A DNA stretch of 63,517 nt from Flavobacterium sp. (GTDB lineage Bacteria > Bacteroidota > Bacteroidia > Flavobacteriales > Flavobacteriaceae): positions 1-63,517 of the forward strand of contig VEQT01000007.1 in NCBI GenBank assembly GCA_018883065.1. Reading direction: 5' to 3'. Below the pieces are notes generated by a model, which made no database searches, was not told where the DNA came from, and saw only the letters and a program-made list of their open reading frames with translations. Both the position numbers and the translations under genes were made by a program. This document shows, piece after piece, positions 45,100 through 55,216 of this stretch (its first letter is position 1; each line of letters begins with the position of its first letter).

Positions 45100-48000
45100 A
45101 TGAAAAAACTACTACTCATTTTCGCCTTAACTCTTGCCACATCATCTTTTGGTCAAGCAATTTCTGTAAACACAACAACCTACACAGTTCCCCAACTGGT
45201 GAATACAGTATTGATTAACTCACCCTGTGTGGCCGCCAGTAACATTACTTGGAAAACAGGATCACAATTTAATTCCGTAAATGGTATTGGATTTTTTCAA
45301 AATACCAACCCTGCATTCCCCATGCGTTCAGGTGTACTTTTAAGTACTGGTGATGTTGCTCATGCTGCTGGACCTAACACAGCAATGCTTAGCGACGGAG
45401 CTGCTACATGGTCTGGAGATGCGACTTTAGAAAACACTTTGGCACAAGCAGGAATTCCAATGAATTCTACCAATGCTACTGCCTTAGAATTCGATTTCAC
45501 CCCTATTGCCCCAAACTTTAGTTTTGATTTCCTTTTTGCCTCAGAAGAATACGGAAATTTTCAGTGTCAGTTCTCAGATGCTTTTGCCTTTTTATTGACA
45601 AACACCTTAACCGGAGAAACTGTAAACCTAGCAGTTGTTCCGGGAACTAACTTACCTATCTCGGTTGTTACTATCCGCGATTTCTTGTACAACTCTTCTT
45701 GCCCCTCACAAAATGCAGCCTACTTCGGAGCCTACAACGGAGGATCGGCTGCAGCCCAATCGGCGATTAACTTTAATGGCCAAACTAAATTGATGAATGC
45801 TTCAGCCATTTTGATTCCAAACACACCTTACCACATCAAATTGGTTATTGCAGATCGTGGAGATGCAGGATCAGACTCGGCTATTTTTATTGCATCAGAC
45901 AGTTTCAGCATTGGACAAGATGTATTGGGTGCCAACCTAACCGTTGCCAATCAAACCGCATTGTGCTTTGGAACTACCACTGTACTGAATTCTAACCTTG
46001 ATGCCAGCGCCTATAGTTTTTCTTGGAAAAAAGACGGAGTTACTCTTGCTGGTCAAAATGGCCCAACTTTACAAGTTAGTCAAGCTGGAGAATACAGTGT
46101 AACCTACATCAAACCACAAGCGGGTTGTCAACCTGAAACTGATTTTATTACGGTTGAATATTATCCTGAATTTACTATTCCAAATCCAACAAACTTGTAT
46201 AAATGCGAAACAGATGCTGCAACCTATACCTTTGATTTGAGTAAAAATACAGTTGTTGTAACTGCTGCAATTGACCCAGCTATTGAGCCAGCCTCGGTTG
46301 TAAGCTACTATGCATCAGTTGAAGACGCAACAAACAGTACCAATGCTTTGCCATTACAATTTAATACTGCTGCCGGTACAACAGTTTATGTTCGTGTAAA
46401 CAATTTAGAAACAGGTTGTTTTGCAATCAAATCATTTCAATTGCTTACTGCTCCATCTCCAATTGTAGCATCAGCACCTGATATGATTAAATGTGCCCGA
46501 ACGCTCTTGCAAAATAACAATGTATTTAGTTTCTCTACTCAAAATGCTGCTATTTTGGGAACGCAATCAAGCAGCTTAAACACCATTAGTTATTATATTT
46601 CGCAAGCAGATGCAGATGCAGGTATAAACCCCCTTCCAACCAATGGATACACTGCGCCTACAAACACAGTAATCTATGTGCGTATTCAAAACATATCAGA
46701 TAACGCTTGTTACAGTATTGGAAACTTTACGATTATTGTAAATCCATTGCCAGCGGTTGACGTATTGCCAAACGTATTGGTTTGTACAAGCTATACTCTT
46801 CCTGCTTTAACCAACGGAAGCTATTTTTCTAATAACGCTGGAACTTTAGTTCCCTTGGCTGTTGGAACAGTAATTACAGAAACACAAACTGTATATATTT
46901 TTAATCAACCTGATGGACCTGAAGGATGTAAATCAGGGAGCAGCTTTAAAGTAACGGTAATTGACCCCAATACCATTACTCCAGCAAGCGGCACTTTTTG
47001 TGGAAACTACACCTTGCCTACCTTGAGCTACGGAAACTACTACACACAAACTAATGGTGGAGGAACCCGATTAAATGCTGGTTCAGTAATTACATCTTCA
47101 CAAACAATTCACGTATTTTACCAATCTTTGGTTGCTCCTTTTTGCCAAATTAGCACCAATTTTACTGTAAACATCGTTCCAAAACCAGAGATACCAACTT
47201 TGCCAAATGTATTTGATTGTACATCATACACTTTACCTGCTTTAGCTAATGGAAATTACTACACTGAAGCAAATGGAGGAGGAACACAATTGGCTGCTGG
47301 AACCGTAATTACACAAACCCAAACCATTTACATCTATGCCACTACAGGTGCGCCAAACAACTGTGTGTCTCAAACTTTATTTAAAGTGTTTATCGGATTT
47401 ACAGCTCCTGCGAATGTATTGCAATGTAACCCATATACTTTACCTGCTCTACCAATTGGATCATACTATACAGGAGCAAACGGAACAGGAACTGAATTAC
47501 CTGCAGGTACTGTAATTTCTACTCCACGTCGTGTATATATTCACATTCCATCAGCTGGAAATGCAGCTTGTATCCAAAATCTAAACTTTAGTGTAATTGT
47601 TTCTCAACCGGTAATTGATCAAATGGATGACGTAACTGTATGCGAAAGCTATACCTTACCTACCCTAACCAGTGGTGCTTATTATGGTGGAATTGCTGGA
47701 ACTGGAATTCGTTACTACGCAGGAGATGTTATTACAAGCACTAAAACGCTTTACATCTTCAAACGTTCATCTCCAACGTGTTTCAACCAAGACAGTTTTA
47801 CAATTACTATTGCACCAAAACCGTTGATTGATTCTCGATCTGACATCGACATTTGCAACAGCTATACGTTGACTCCTTTGACCAATGGAAATTACTACAC
47901 TGGACCAAACGGAACAGGTACACAATTGGCTGCTGGAACCGTAATTACACAAACCCAAACCATTTACATCTATGCGACCACTGCTTCAGCTCCATTTTGT

Positions 48001-49716
48001 TCAGTAGAAAATAGCTTTACCATCACCATTTTCTCGATCACGGCTGATGCGCCATCTGATGTAACTAAATGTGATTCGTATACATTGCCTGCATTAACAA
48101 ACGGAAATTACTACACAGGACCAAACGGACCGCACAACCCAAGCAATACCCAATTGCATGCAGGTGATGTATTGACCGCTTCGGCTACTCTGTATGTGTA
48201 TATCGAATCAGGTGCGCGCATTAACTGTACCGACGAAAATGTATTTACTGTTACGGTAAACCCAACACCTGTTGTTGCGCCAAAAGCTGACGAAAAAGTA
48301 TGTAACGCATATATCTTGCCAACTTTGGCGGTAGGAAACTACTTCTCAGGACCAAACGGGACAGGAACTGCTTACCTAGCTGGTGATGCAATTACTTCAT
48401 CACAAACGGTTTATATCTATGCACAAACTAATTCTGTGCCTAATTGTACAGACGAGAAAGAATTTCATGTAGATGTATTTAATGTAGATGAATTACCAAA
48501 TGTAACTACTTGTGAGTCTTTTGTTTTACCTACATTAACAGTTGGAAACTACTACACAGGACCAAACGGATCAGGTATCAGAATGTTCCCTGGACACACT
48601 ATTTCGCATACACAAACTGTTTACATTTATGCGCAATCGCCTTACTTGACTTCAGCTTGTTATGATCAAAGTTCGTTTATAGTAACTATTATCGATACAC
48701 CAGTAGCTTACCCTGTAAGTACTGCGCAAACTACAATCTGTGATGCTGATGCCATCAACGACGGAAACACTCAATTTGATTTGACCACCTTGAATGCAAG
48801 TATTTTGGGATCACAAATTGGCGAGGAATTTATGGTTACGTATTATGCTTCTTTCAACGATGCAGCAGCTGGAATCAATGCGATTACCTCAACTGATTTG
48901 CATACGGTTTATGTAAAAGTAAGCAACAACTTGACCACAACTTGTTTTGACATCAAAGCGATCAACATTACGGTAAACAAAGCACCTGAATCATTCGCAA
49001 CCAACGGAACTGTATGTTTCGACAGCAATACCAACACACTTTTAAGTTCCTACACCATTACTTCTGGATTGAATTCTGCCACACACACTTTTGAGTGGTA
49101 CAACGAAGCGGGTGACTTGTTGGGAACACAAGGAAACTATATAGTAGAAACTCCAGGTAACTATACCTTGGTAGTAAAAAGTACGCTTACAGGGTGTTTT
49201 TCACAACCCAAAGTAATCAGCGTATTGCCTTCTATGCCTGCAACTATTAGCTACGAAGTGAGCGATGCATTTGATGCCAACCAAGTAATCACAGTTACTG
49301 CTGTAGGTGTAGGTGGCGATTATGAATACCAATTAGACAATGGTGCTTTTCAAGATAGCAACGTATTTGATAACGTATCCTCTGGTACTCACATCATCAC
49401 TGTGCGCGACAAAAATGGCTGTGGACAAACGTATTCAGAAGCTTTATTGGTAAACTATCCTAAATTCTTTACCCCTAATGGCGACGGATTTAACGATACC
49501 TGGAACATCGTAGACTTGCAAGCTCAATCTACTGCATTGATCCACATCTTTGACCGCTACGGACGATTATTGAAAGACATTACACCAAACGGCGCAGGTT
49601 GGGACGGAAGATTCGGTGGAGAAGTTTTGCCAGCTGATGATTATTGGTTCACCATCACCTATACCGAAGATGGTATCAACAAAGTATTTAAAGCGCACTT
49701 TAGCTTAAAACGATAA
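45100..49716 (+). CDS. Giant surface protein: choice-of-anchor L domain, nine repeats, T9SS type B sorting domain
   Basis: A 1538-residue secreted protein, probably an adhesin. Signal peptide (1-18), choice-of-anchor L domain (about 40-270; FDFLFASEEYGNFQC, NDxAFxL-like), then Ig-like segments. Nine repeats of about 65-70 residues follow (about 556-1200), each with a Cys near the SYTLP start and a Cys near the end, and the core GNYYTGPNGTGTxLxAGTVIT. The C-terminus is a gliding-motility/CHU_C type B T9SS domain (FFTPNGDGFNDTWNI). Exported through T9SS to the cell surface. No partner genes are adjacent. Confidence 0.93.
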   Translation: MKKLLLIFALTLATSSFGQAISVNTTTYTVPQLVNTVLINSPCVAASNITWKTGSQFNSVNGIGFFQNTNPAFPMRSGVLLSTGDVAHAAGPNTAMLSDGAATWSGDATLENTLAQAGIPMNSTNATALEFDFTPIAPNFSFDFLFASEEYGNFQCQFSDAFAFLLTNTLTGETVNLAVVPGTNLPISVVTIRDFLYNSSCPSQNAAYFGAYNGGSAAAQSAINFNGQTKLMNASAILIPNTPYHIKLVIADRGDAGSDSAIFIASDSFSIGQDVLGANLTVANQTALCFGTTTVLNSNLDASAYSFSWKKDGVTLAGQNGPTLQVSQAGEYSVTYIKPQAGCQPETDFITVEYYPEFTIPNPTNLYKCETDAATYTFDLSKNTVVVTAAIDPAIEPASVVSYYASVEDATNSTNALPLQFNTAAGTTVYVRVNNLETGCFAIKSFQLLTAPSPIVASAPDMIKCARTLLQNNNVFSFSTQNAAILGTQSSSLNTISYYISQADADAGINPLPTNGYTAPTNTVIYVRIQNISDNACYSIGNFTIIVNPLPAVDVLPNVLVCTSYTLPALTNGSYFSNNAGTLVPLAVGTVITETQTVYIFNQPDGPEGCKSGSSFKVTVIDPNTITPASGTFCGNYTLPTLSYGNYYTQTNGGGTRLNAGSVITSSQTIHVFYQSLVAPFCQISTNFTVNIVPKPEIPTLPNVFDCTSYTLPALANGNYYTEANGGGTQLAAGTVITQTQTIYIYATTGAPNNCVSQTLFKVFIGFTAPANVLQCNPYTLPALPIGSYYTGANGTGTELPAGTVISTPRRVYIHIPSAGNAACIQNLNFSVIVSQPVIDQMDDVTVCESYTLPTLTSGAYYGGIAGTGIRYYAGDVITSTKTLYIFKRSSPTCFNQDSFTITIAPKPLIDSRSDIDICNSYTLTPLTNGNYYTGPNGTGTQLAAGTVITQTQTIYIYATTASAPFCSVENSFTITIFSITADAPSDVTKCDSYTLPALTNGNYYTGPNGPHNPSNTQLHAGDVLTASATLYVYIESGARINCTDENVFTVTVNPTPVVAPKADEKVCNAYILPTLAVGNYFSGPNGTGTAYLAGDAITSSQTVYIYAQTNSVPNCTDEKEFHVDVFNVDELPNVTTCESFVLPTLTVGNYYTGPNGSGIRMFPGHTISHTQTVYIYAQSPYLTSACYDQSSFIVTIIDTPVAYPVSTAQTTICDADAINDGNTQFDLTTLNASILGSQIGEEFMVTYYASFNDAAAGINAITSTDLHTVYVKVSNNLTTTCFDIKAINITVNKAPESFATNGTVCFDSNTNTLLSSYTITSGLNSATHTFEWYNEAGDLLGTQGNYIVETPGNYTLVVKSTLTGCFSQPKVISVLPSMPATISYEVSDAFDANQVITVTAVGVGGDYEYQLDNGAFQDSNVFDNVSSGTHIITVRDKNGCGQTYSEALLVNYPKFFTPNGDGFNDTWNIVDLQAQSTALIHIFDRYGRLLKDITPNGAGWDGRFGGEVLPADDYWFTITYTEDGINKVFKAHFSLKR
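47284..47339 (+). repeat. 56-bp exact direct repeat, copy 1
   Basis: Identical to 47920-47975. Lies inside repeat three of the adhesin and encodes TQLAAGTVITQTQTIYIYA. The surrounding repeat sequence is only partly similar. Confidence 0.95.
47920..47975 (+). repeat. 56-bp exact direct repeat, copy 2
   Basis: Identical to 47284-47339, 636 bp (three repeat units) downstream, inside repeat six. Confidence 0.95.
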
Positions 49717-49783
49717 ATAGTAGTTACTTTTTTTGACAATTGAGTAGTTTTTTTTGACAAGCAATTTTAATTAATTGGCATAG

Positions 49784-49806
49784 AACCGGGTGGAGACCCG
49801 GTTTTT
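49784..49806 (+). terminator. Intrinsic terminator after the adhesin
   Basis: AACCGGG (49784-49790) pairs with CCCGGTT (49797-49803), followed by a T run. Lies between the adhesin stop and the end of fabH. Confidence 0.85.
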
Positions 49807-49819
49807 ATGCTTTGTATAC

Positions 49820-50830
49820 TTACCAACGAATTACTACACTGCCCCAAGTAAATCCGCTACCAAAAGCAGCCAACACCACCAAATCACCCGAATTGATTTT
49901 ACCTTGTTCCCAGGCTTCGGTGAGCGCAATGGGAATAGAAGCCGCCGTAGTGTTTCCGTATTTTTGAATGTTGTTGAAAACCTGCTCATCGGCGAGTTTA
50001 AATTTTTGTTGGATAAACTGCGAGATACGCAAATTGGCTTGGTGCGGAATGAGCATATCAATGTCAGTAACTTCTAGATTATTGGCTTGTAATCCTTCTT
50101 GGATTACTTCGGCAAATCGAACCACGGCATTTTTAAACACGTATTGGCCATTCATGTACGGCAAATAACTTTCGTCGTTTGGATCATTGTCGGCGACAAT
50201 ATCTGAAACCCAACGCCCTCCCATACCTGGAGCCTTGAGACACAATTCTTCGGCGTGAATTCCCTCGGCATGCAAATGGGTTGATAAAATGCCGGCTGTT
50301 GCACCTTCATCTGCTCTACTGATTACAGCCGCTCCAGCCCCATCTCCAAAAATTACCGAAACATTGCGTCCGCGATCGGTCATGTCCAGTCCACCCGAAT
50401 GCACTTCTGACCCAATTACTAAAATGTGTTTATACATGCCCGTTTTGATATACTGATCGGCAATCGAAACGGCATATACAAAGCCCGAACATTGATTGCG
50501 AATATCAAGTGCACCCACTGTCCGTAAACCCAATTCGCGTTGCACCAATACACCTGGCCCAGGAAAATAATAATCGGGGCTCAACGTGGCAAAAATAACA
50601 AAATCTATATCCTCAGGTAAAAGTTGGGCGCGATCAATGGCTTGTTTGGCCGCTTTGACTCCCATGCTAGTAGTTGTGTCTTGGCCTTTTACTATGTGAC
50701 GACGTTCTTGAATACCTGTACGCTCTTGGATCCAGGCATCCGAGGTGGTGAGCACCTTGGCCAAATCATCATTGGTAACCACTTGGGCAGGAACATAAAA
50801 TCCCAAACCCGAAAATTTTGAACGATACAT
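49820..50830 (-). CDS. fabH: 3-oxoacyl-ACP synthase III family protein
   Basis: Beta-ketoacyl-ACP synthase III, starting fatty acid elongation from acetyl-CoA or branched acyl-CoA. The 336-residue enzyme has the catalytic triad in IRNQCSGFVYAV (Cys), IPHQANLRI (His) and KYGNTTAASIP (Asn). The ATG at 50830 (MYRSKFSGLGFYVP) is chosen over one at 50857. FabH-like paralogues are common in Bacteroidetes, so a specialised role is possible. TAAGTTTG (complement of 50855-50862) is a fitting -7 element. Confidence 0.92.
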   Translation of the reverse strand: MYRSKFSGLGFYVPAQVVTNDDLAKVLTTSDAWIQERTGIQERRHIVKGQDTTTSMGVKAAKQAIDRAQLLPEDIDFVIFATLSPDYYFPGPGVLVQRELGLRTVGALDIRNQCSGFVYAVSIADQYIKTGMYKHILVIGSEVHSGGLDMTDRGRNVSVIFGDGAGAAVISRADEGATAGILSTHLHAEGIHAEELCLKAPGMGGRWVSDIVADNDPNDESYLPYMNGQYVFKNAVVRFAEVIQEGLQANNLEVTDIDMLIPHQANLRISQFIQQKFKLADEQVFNNIQKYGNTTAASIPIALTEAWEQGKINSGDLVVLAAFGSGFTWGSVVIRW

Positions 50831-50854
50831 AATAGAGGATTTAAAATTGTCTTT

Positions 50855-50862
50855 CAAACTTA
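50855..50862 (-). promoter_or_regulatory. Putative -7 element for fabH
   Basis: TAAGTTTG on the minus strand, exact TAnnTTTG, 24 bp before the ATG. Confidence 0.45.
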
Positions 50863-50890
50863 CGCAATAAATGGTTTCCCAATTACAAAA

Positions 50891-52168
50891 TCATTTTACA
50901 ACCTTCATCGTTTGACGGCCGGTATTGGTATGCAAATTTATGTAGTACACACCTGCAGCATAGGGAAAATCTACTGTATACTTTTGAATGGATTGCTCAG
51001 CAATATCTGCTTTAACGAGTACTTTGAGTCGTCTTCCTTTGGCATCATACAACTCCAATCGCAGGTGATCGGCTTCGGGAAATTCAATTTCAATCGTTAG
51101 TTTATCTTGAATTGGATTAGGAAAAATAGTGGCCTTGAGATTTTCGCGCGGAGACTCCACAAAAGTGCCTGTACCTAAACCTTGTTCACTAAATTTATAA
51201 ATGGTTGTTCCTGAAGCATAGGCCAATTGATCACTCAAAATTACAATGCGATTCAAGTTACTACCCACCGGATTTTCGATCCAGGTATCGCCGCCATCAA
51301 TCGTTTCAAGAATCGGCGAACTGTGTCCACCCATCCAACCGTGGTTTTCAGTGAGAAATCCAACCGCTTGAATGTCAGTGTCAGGCACTGGCTTACTGGA
51401 CCAAGTGAGTCCATTATCGGTTGATTTAATGAGTTGACCTGTGTTGGGAAAAACCGACTCTACCGATCCAAAAATAACCGACGGATTGCTAGCCAAACGC
51501 TGCAATTTCCATACATATTCGCCCTCAATTGGCGAGGTGTATAAGGTACTCCAGGTTTGTCCACCATCGGTAGTTTGTAGGACTACTCCCCCATTCTCAT
51601 TAGAACCAGAAGCCAAGCCATTGTTTTCGTCGGTAAACAAAACTTCAACCAAAGCTGTTGCGTGGGCAGACATGTCTATGTATTGCCAGGTTTCTCCACT
51701 GTCGGTCGATTTGATGATAAATGCAGGCGAAAAATAAGCACCACAACCATAAATAGTTGAAGTTCCAACTGCATCTAACCCGCAAATGGCTTGCGGATTT
51801 GGAGAAATCGTTTCTACTCTAGACCAAGTAGTACCGCCATCAATCGTCTTCAAAAACACTCCACTCAAAGTACCTACAAATCCTATATTTTCATTCAAAA
51901 ATTCTACATTTCTAAAATACGTATTTAGTGGAAGCTGCGGAGTAGATTCGGCGAGTTGCGTGATCCAAGTTTCTCCACCATCGGTTGTTTTATAAATCGC
52001 TGCGTAGTAGCCATTGGCAGCCCAACCTAGGTTTTCGTTTAGAAAAAATACATCATCAAATCGTTGGTTGTTGATATTGGTACCCATTGACGTAAGTGGT
52101 GCCCATTGCAATTGAGACAAAGCGGTAAAACTTTGAAAAACAACAAGTAAACTGATTATCTTTTTCAT
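50891..52168 (-). CDS. T9SS type A sorted beta-propeller protein (BNR/Ycf48-like)
   Basis: A 425-residue secreted protein. Signal peptide (MKKIISLLVVFQSFTALS-Q), then about six BNR-type repeats with TTDGGETWITQL, TIDGGTTWSRV, STDSGETWQYI, TTDGGQTWSTL, STDNGLTWSS and TIDGGDTWIEN cores. The C-terminal T9SS sorting domain starts near residue 345 (KATIFPNPIQDKLTI) and ends GRQTMKVVK. The propeller resembles Ycf48 or sialidase-type BNR proteins but has no catalytic motif that I can identify. Function unknown; surface-exposed or released. Confidence 0.92.
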   Translation of the reverse strand: MKKIISLLVVFQSFTALSQLQWAPLTSMGTNINNQRFDDVFFLNENLGWAANGYYAAIYKTTDGGETWITQLAESTPQLPLNTYFRNVEFLNENIGFVGTLSGVFLKTIDGGTTWSRVETISPNPQAICGLDAVGTSTIYGCGAYFSPAFIIKSTDSGETWQYIDMSAHATALVEVLFTDENNGLASGSNENGGVVLQTTDGGQTWSTLYTSPIEGEYVWKLQRLASNPSVIFGSVESVFPNTGQLIKSTDNGLTWSSKPVPDTDIQAVGFLTENHGWMGGHSSPILETIDGGDTWIENPVGSNLNRIVILSDQLAYASGTTIYKFSEQGLGTGTFVESPRENLKATIFPNPIQDKLTIEIEFPEADHLRLELYDAKGRRLKVLVKADIAEQSIQKYTVDFPYAAGVYYINLHTNTGRQTMKVVK

Positions 52169-52216
52169 ATTAAGGAACTATTTGTATTACTTTTTTTTAA
52201 AGGTTAAATGTACCGA

Positions 52217-53167
52217 TTAATCACCATTGCATAAAGCCAAGTTTAGTTGAAGTCCATTAGCCAACACATCAGGATGTGTAAAGAAAATAGCTAAATCACC
52301 ACATCGACTTTCAATCAAGAAATGGGTTCCCTGAAAAAAAGCATTCACCACCTCAACAGCCAATGGCCCGGCTTGATCAATACAGAGTTGATGTGGATAA
52401 ATTAATCGAATATCTGTTTTTGCTTCAGCTTCAAGCCAATGACTAGGAATAGCATTCACCTCTCCAAATAAAGAGGCGGTATAAAAATTGGGAGGCTGAT
52501 TGTACAAATCCTGTGCACTGGCGTGGGCAATTTGTTGGCCGTCTTTGAGCACCAAAACGGCATCGGCAAAACCCAAAATATCTTGCACATCATGGGTAGC
52601 AAAAACACAACTAATACCTTGTTCTTTGAGGTAGGAAAATAACTTGCGGCGCAAACTATTTTTTCTAAAATTATCAATATGGCTAAATGGTTCGTCAAGC
52701 AACAATAGTTCTGGTTCCAAGGCCAAAACTTTGGCTATGGCCACCCGTTGCATCTGACCACCGCTTAAATTCTTTACTTTTTCGTGTGCAAACTCAGTCA
52801 TTTCGACTGTTTCCAACAGGGTTGCAATTCGGGCGTTTTTATTTGCTTTGTGAACATTCGATAAAAAGGAACCTACATTTTCAGCAACTGTGGTGTATGG
52901 CATTAAATCAAAATCTTGCGCCAAAAATTTCATGTATGGCATTCCAGGAATAAGGTTGAACTTGGGACCCAAAACCACTTGGTTTTTCCAAACAATTTGT
53001 CCTTTATCAACATCATGTAGTCCATAAATGAGTTTAAGCAAAGTACTTTTTCCACATCCACTTTCGCCAATAATGGCTAGATTTTTTCCTTGTTCAAGTT
53101 GTAAATCAATACCCGAAAGCTCAAATCGATTGGAATAGGCAAAAGATAACGATTGAAGTTGCAACAT
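52217..53167 (-). CDS. ABC transporter ATP-binding protein (PotA/FbpC-like)
   Basis: A 316-residue ATPase with Walker A GESGCGKST, signature LSGGQMQRVAIAKVLA and Walker B LLLLDEPFSHID, then a C-terminal extension of ~90 residues with a probable TOBE-like regulatory fold. This architecture fits importers of polyamines, iron or sulfate-like anions. No permease or binding protein is adjacent, so the partner is elsewhere. The ATG at 53167 (MLQLQSLSF) is preferred to a start 84 bp upstream. TATCTTTG (complement of 53189-53196) is the likely -7. Divergent from htpG. Confidence 0.9.
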   Translation of the reverse strand: MLQLQSLSFAYSNRFELSGIDLQLEQGKNLAIIGESGCGKSTLLKLIYGLHDVDKGQIVWKNQVVLGPKFNLIPGMPYMKFLAQDFDLMPYTTVAENVGSFLSNVHKANKNARIATLLETVEMTEFAHEKVKNLSGGQMQRVAIAKVLALEPELLLLDEPFSHIDNFRKNSLRRKLFSYLKEQGISCVFATHDVQDILGFADAVLVLKDGQQIAHASAQDLYNQPPNFYTASLFGEVNAIPSHWLEAEAKTDIRLIYPHQLCIDQAGPLAVEVVNAFFQGTHFLIESRCGDLAIFFTHPDVLANGLQLNLALCNGD

Positions 53168-53188
53168 TACTTTTATAATTTCTTCTCG

Positions 53189-53196
53189 CAAAGATA
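53189..53196 (-). promoter_or_regulatory. Putative -7 element for the ABC ATPase
   Basis: TATCTTTG on the minus strand, exact TAnnTTTG, 21 bp before the ATG. Confidence 0.45.
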
Positions 53197-53234
53197 CAAG
53201 GCCAAACGAAGTATAACATACGAATATGCGACAA

Positions 53235-53264
53235 TTTGTCACTTTTTGCAAATTGGTACTTTAT
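53235..53264 (+). promoter_or_regulatory. Possible htpG promoter
   Basis: TTTG at 53235-53238 and TACTTTAT at 53257-53264 (one mismatch to TAnnTTTG), 18 bp apart; ATG of htpG at 53303. A heat-shock sigma promoter cannot be excluded. Confidence 0.35.
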
Positions 53265-53302
53265 TTGTCAAGCAGAAGACAAACACTAAAATTTATACAA
53301 CT

Positions 53303-55192
53303 ATGAGTACCGGAAAAATTAATGTATCAGTAGAGAACATCTTTCCCTTAATCAAGAAATTCTTATATAGCGACCACGAAATTTTCTTGCGGGAATTGGT
53401 TTCCAACGGAACAGATGCCACTCTAAAACTGAAGCACCTTTGCAGTATTGGCGAGACCAATGTAGAATATGGTCAACCGCAAATTGAAATCAAAATTGAC
53501 AAAGAAGGCAAAAAATTGCACATCATTGACCAAGGATTGGGAATGACCGCTGATGAGGTGGAGAAATACATTAACCAAGTAGCCTTTTCGGGAGCCGAAG
53601 AATTCTTGGACAAATACAAAGACTCGGCCAAAGATGCTGGAATTATTGGGCATTTTGGATTGGGTTTTTACTCGGCATTTATGGTAGCCGAAAAGGTAGA
53701 AATCATTACCAAATCATACAAAGATGAGCCAGCTGCCCACTGGACTTGTGACGGCAGCCCCGAATTTACTTTAGAAGCGCACGACAAAACGAGTCGAGGA
53801 ACTGAAATTATTTTGCACATCGCCGAAGATTCAGTAGAATTTTTAGAAGAGAGCCGCATCAAAAGCTTGTTGAACAAATACAACAAGTTCATGCCAATTC
53901 CCATCAAATTTGGCACCAAAACCGAGACGCTTCCTAAACCTGAGGATGCGCCTGAAGATTACAAAGCCGAGACGATTGAGGTAGACAACATCATCAACAA
54001 CCCAAACCCAGCTTGGACCAAACAACCGACCGAATTAACAGACGAAGATTATAAAGGATTCTACCATGAACTGTATCCTATGCAGTTTGACGAACCGTTA
54101 TTTCATATTCATTTGAATGTAGATTATCCGTTTAATTTGACGGGGATTTTGTACTTCCCGAAATTGGGATCGGACATGCAAATCCAAAAAGACAAAATTC
54201 AACTGTACCAAAACCAAGTCTATGTAACCGATAATGTAGAAGGAATTGTACCAGAATTTTTAACCATGCTCAAAGGGGTAATTGATTCGCCAGACATTCC
54301 GTTAAACGTGTCTCGTTCGTACTTGCAAGCGGATGGTGCGGTGAAAAAAATCTCGAATTACATTACCCGTAAAGTAGCTGATAAATTGAAATCCTTGTTT
54401 ACCGAAAACCGAGAGGATTTTGAGAAAAAATGGAACGACATCAAAATTGTTTTGGAATACGGCATGTTGTCAGAACCAAAATTCTACGAAAAAGCAGGTA
54501 GCTTCGTTCTTTATCCAACTGTTGACGATCGTTTCTTCACTTTGGATGAGTTGAAAGAAACCATCAAAGACAGCCAAACCGACAAAGACGGAAAATTGGT
54601 GGTCTTGTATGCCGCAAACAAAGACGCACAACACAGCTATATTGCCGAGGCCAAAGCAAAAGGCTACGAAGTCTTGTTGCTCGATAGCCCCATTGTGTCG
54701 CACTTGATCCAAAAATTAGAGGCCGACAACGAAAACATGACCTTTACGCGTGTAGACAGCGACCACATTGATAACTTAATCAAGAAAGAAGACACGCAAA
54801 TTTCAAAGTTGTCTGACGCCGAAAAAGAAACACTAAAAACCGTGTTGGAAGGATTTGTTCCCAAACAAACCTACACCGTTCAATTGGAAGCGCGTGACAG
54901 CAGTGCTGCGCCGTTTATTATTACACAACCCGAATTCTTGCGCCGCATGAAAGAGATGAGTCAATCGGGCGGAGGCGGCGGAATGTTTGGCATGGGCAAT
55001 ATGCCCGAAATGTACAACTTGGTGGTGAACACCAATTCCGAATTAGCCGGTCAAATCTTATCTAACACTGATGCAGCAGCCCAAGAAAGCATGGTGAAAC
55101 AGGCGTTAGATTTGGCAAAATTGTCACAAAACTTGCTTAAAGGAGAAGAATTGACCGCCTTTGTAAAACGCAGCTTTGAGTTGATTAAATAA
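53303..55192 (+). CDS. htpG: Molecular chaperone HtpG (Hsp90)
   Basis: Bacterial Hsp90, a dimeric ATP-dependent chaperone. The 629-residue protein has the GHKL ATP site: FLRELVSNGTDATLKLK, IDQGLGMTADEV and GHFGLGFYSAFMVA. The middle domain contains the catalytic-loop Arg region (PLNVSRSYLQ), and a C-terminal dimerisation domain ends KRSFELIK. The ATG at 53303 (MSTGKINVSVENIFPL) fits the family; upstream in-frame sequence is promoter DNA. A strong terminator follows. Confidence 0.97.
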   Translation: MSTGKINVSVENIFPLIKKFLYSDHEIFLRELVSNGTDATLKLKHLCSIGETNVEYGQPQIEIKIDKEGKKLHIIDQGLGMTADEVEKYINQVAFSGAEEFLDKYKDSAKDAGIIGHFGLGFYSAFMVAEKVEIITKSYKDEPAAHWTCDGSPEFTLEAHDKTSRGTEIILHIAEDSVEFLEESRIKSLLNKYNKFMPIPIKFGTKTETLPKPEDAPEDYKAETIEVDNIINNPNPAWTKQPTELTDEDYKGFYHELYPMQFDEPLFHIHLNVDYPFNLTGILYFPKLGSDMQIQKDKIQLYQNQVYVTDNVEGIVPEFLTMLKGVIDSPDIPLNVSRSYLQADGAVKKISNYITRKVADKLKSLFTENREDFEKKWNDIKIVLEYGMLSEPKFYEKAGSFVLYPTVDDRFFTLDELKETIKDSQTDKDGKLVVLYAANKDAQHSYIAEAKAKGYEVLLLDSPIVSHLIQKLEADNENMTFTRVDSDHIDNLIKKEDTQISKLSDAEKETLKTVLEGFVPKQTYTVQLEARDSSAAPFIITQPEFLRRMKEMSQSGGGGGMFGMGNMPEMYNLVVNTNSELAGQILSNTDAAAQESMVKQALDLAKLSQNLLKGEELTAFVKRSFELIK

Positions 55193-55216
55193 GCAATTTA
55201 ATTTTTATACTTGATG

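Noticed and set aside
45100..49716. The regular repeats could suggest a CRISPR-like array
   Set aside because: They are in-frame protein repeats of about 200 bp with coding-type variation, within one long open frame.
49728..49762. Short direct repeat (TTTTTTGACAA twice) after the adhesin
   Set aside because: Low-complexity T-rich sequence of chance type just ahead of a clear terminator.
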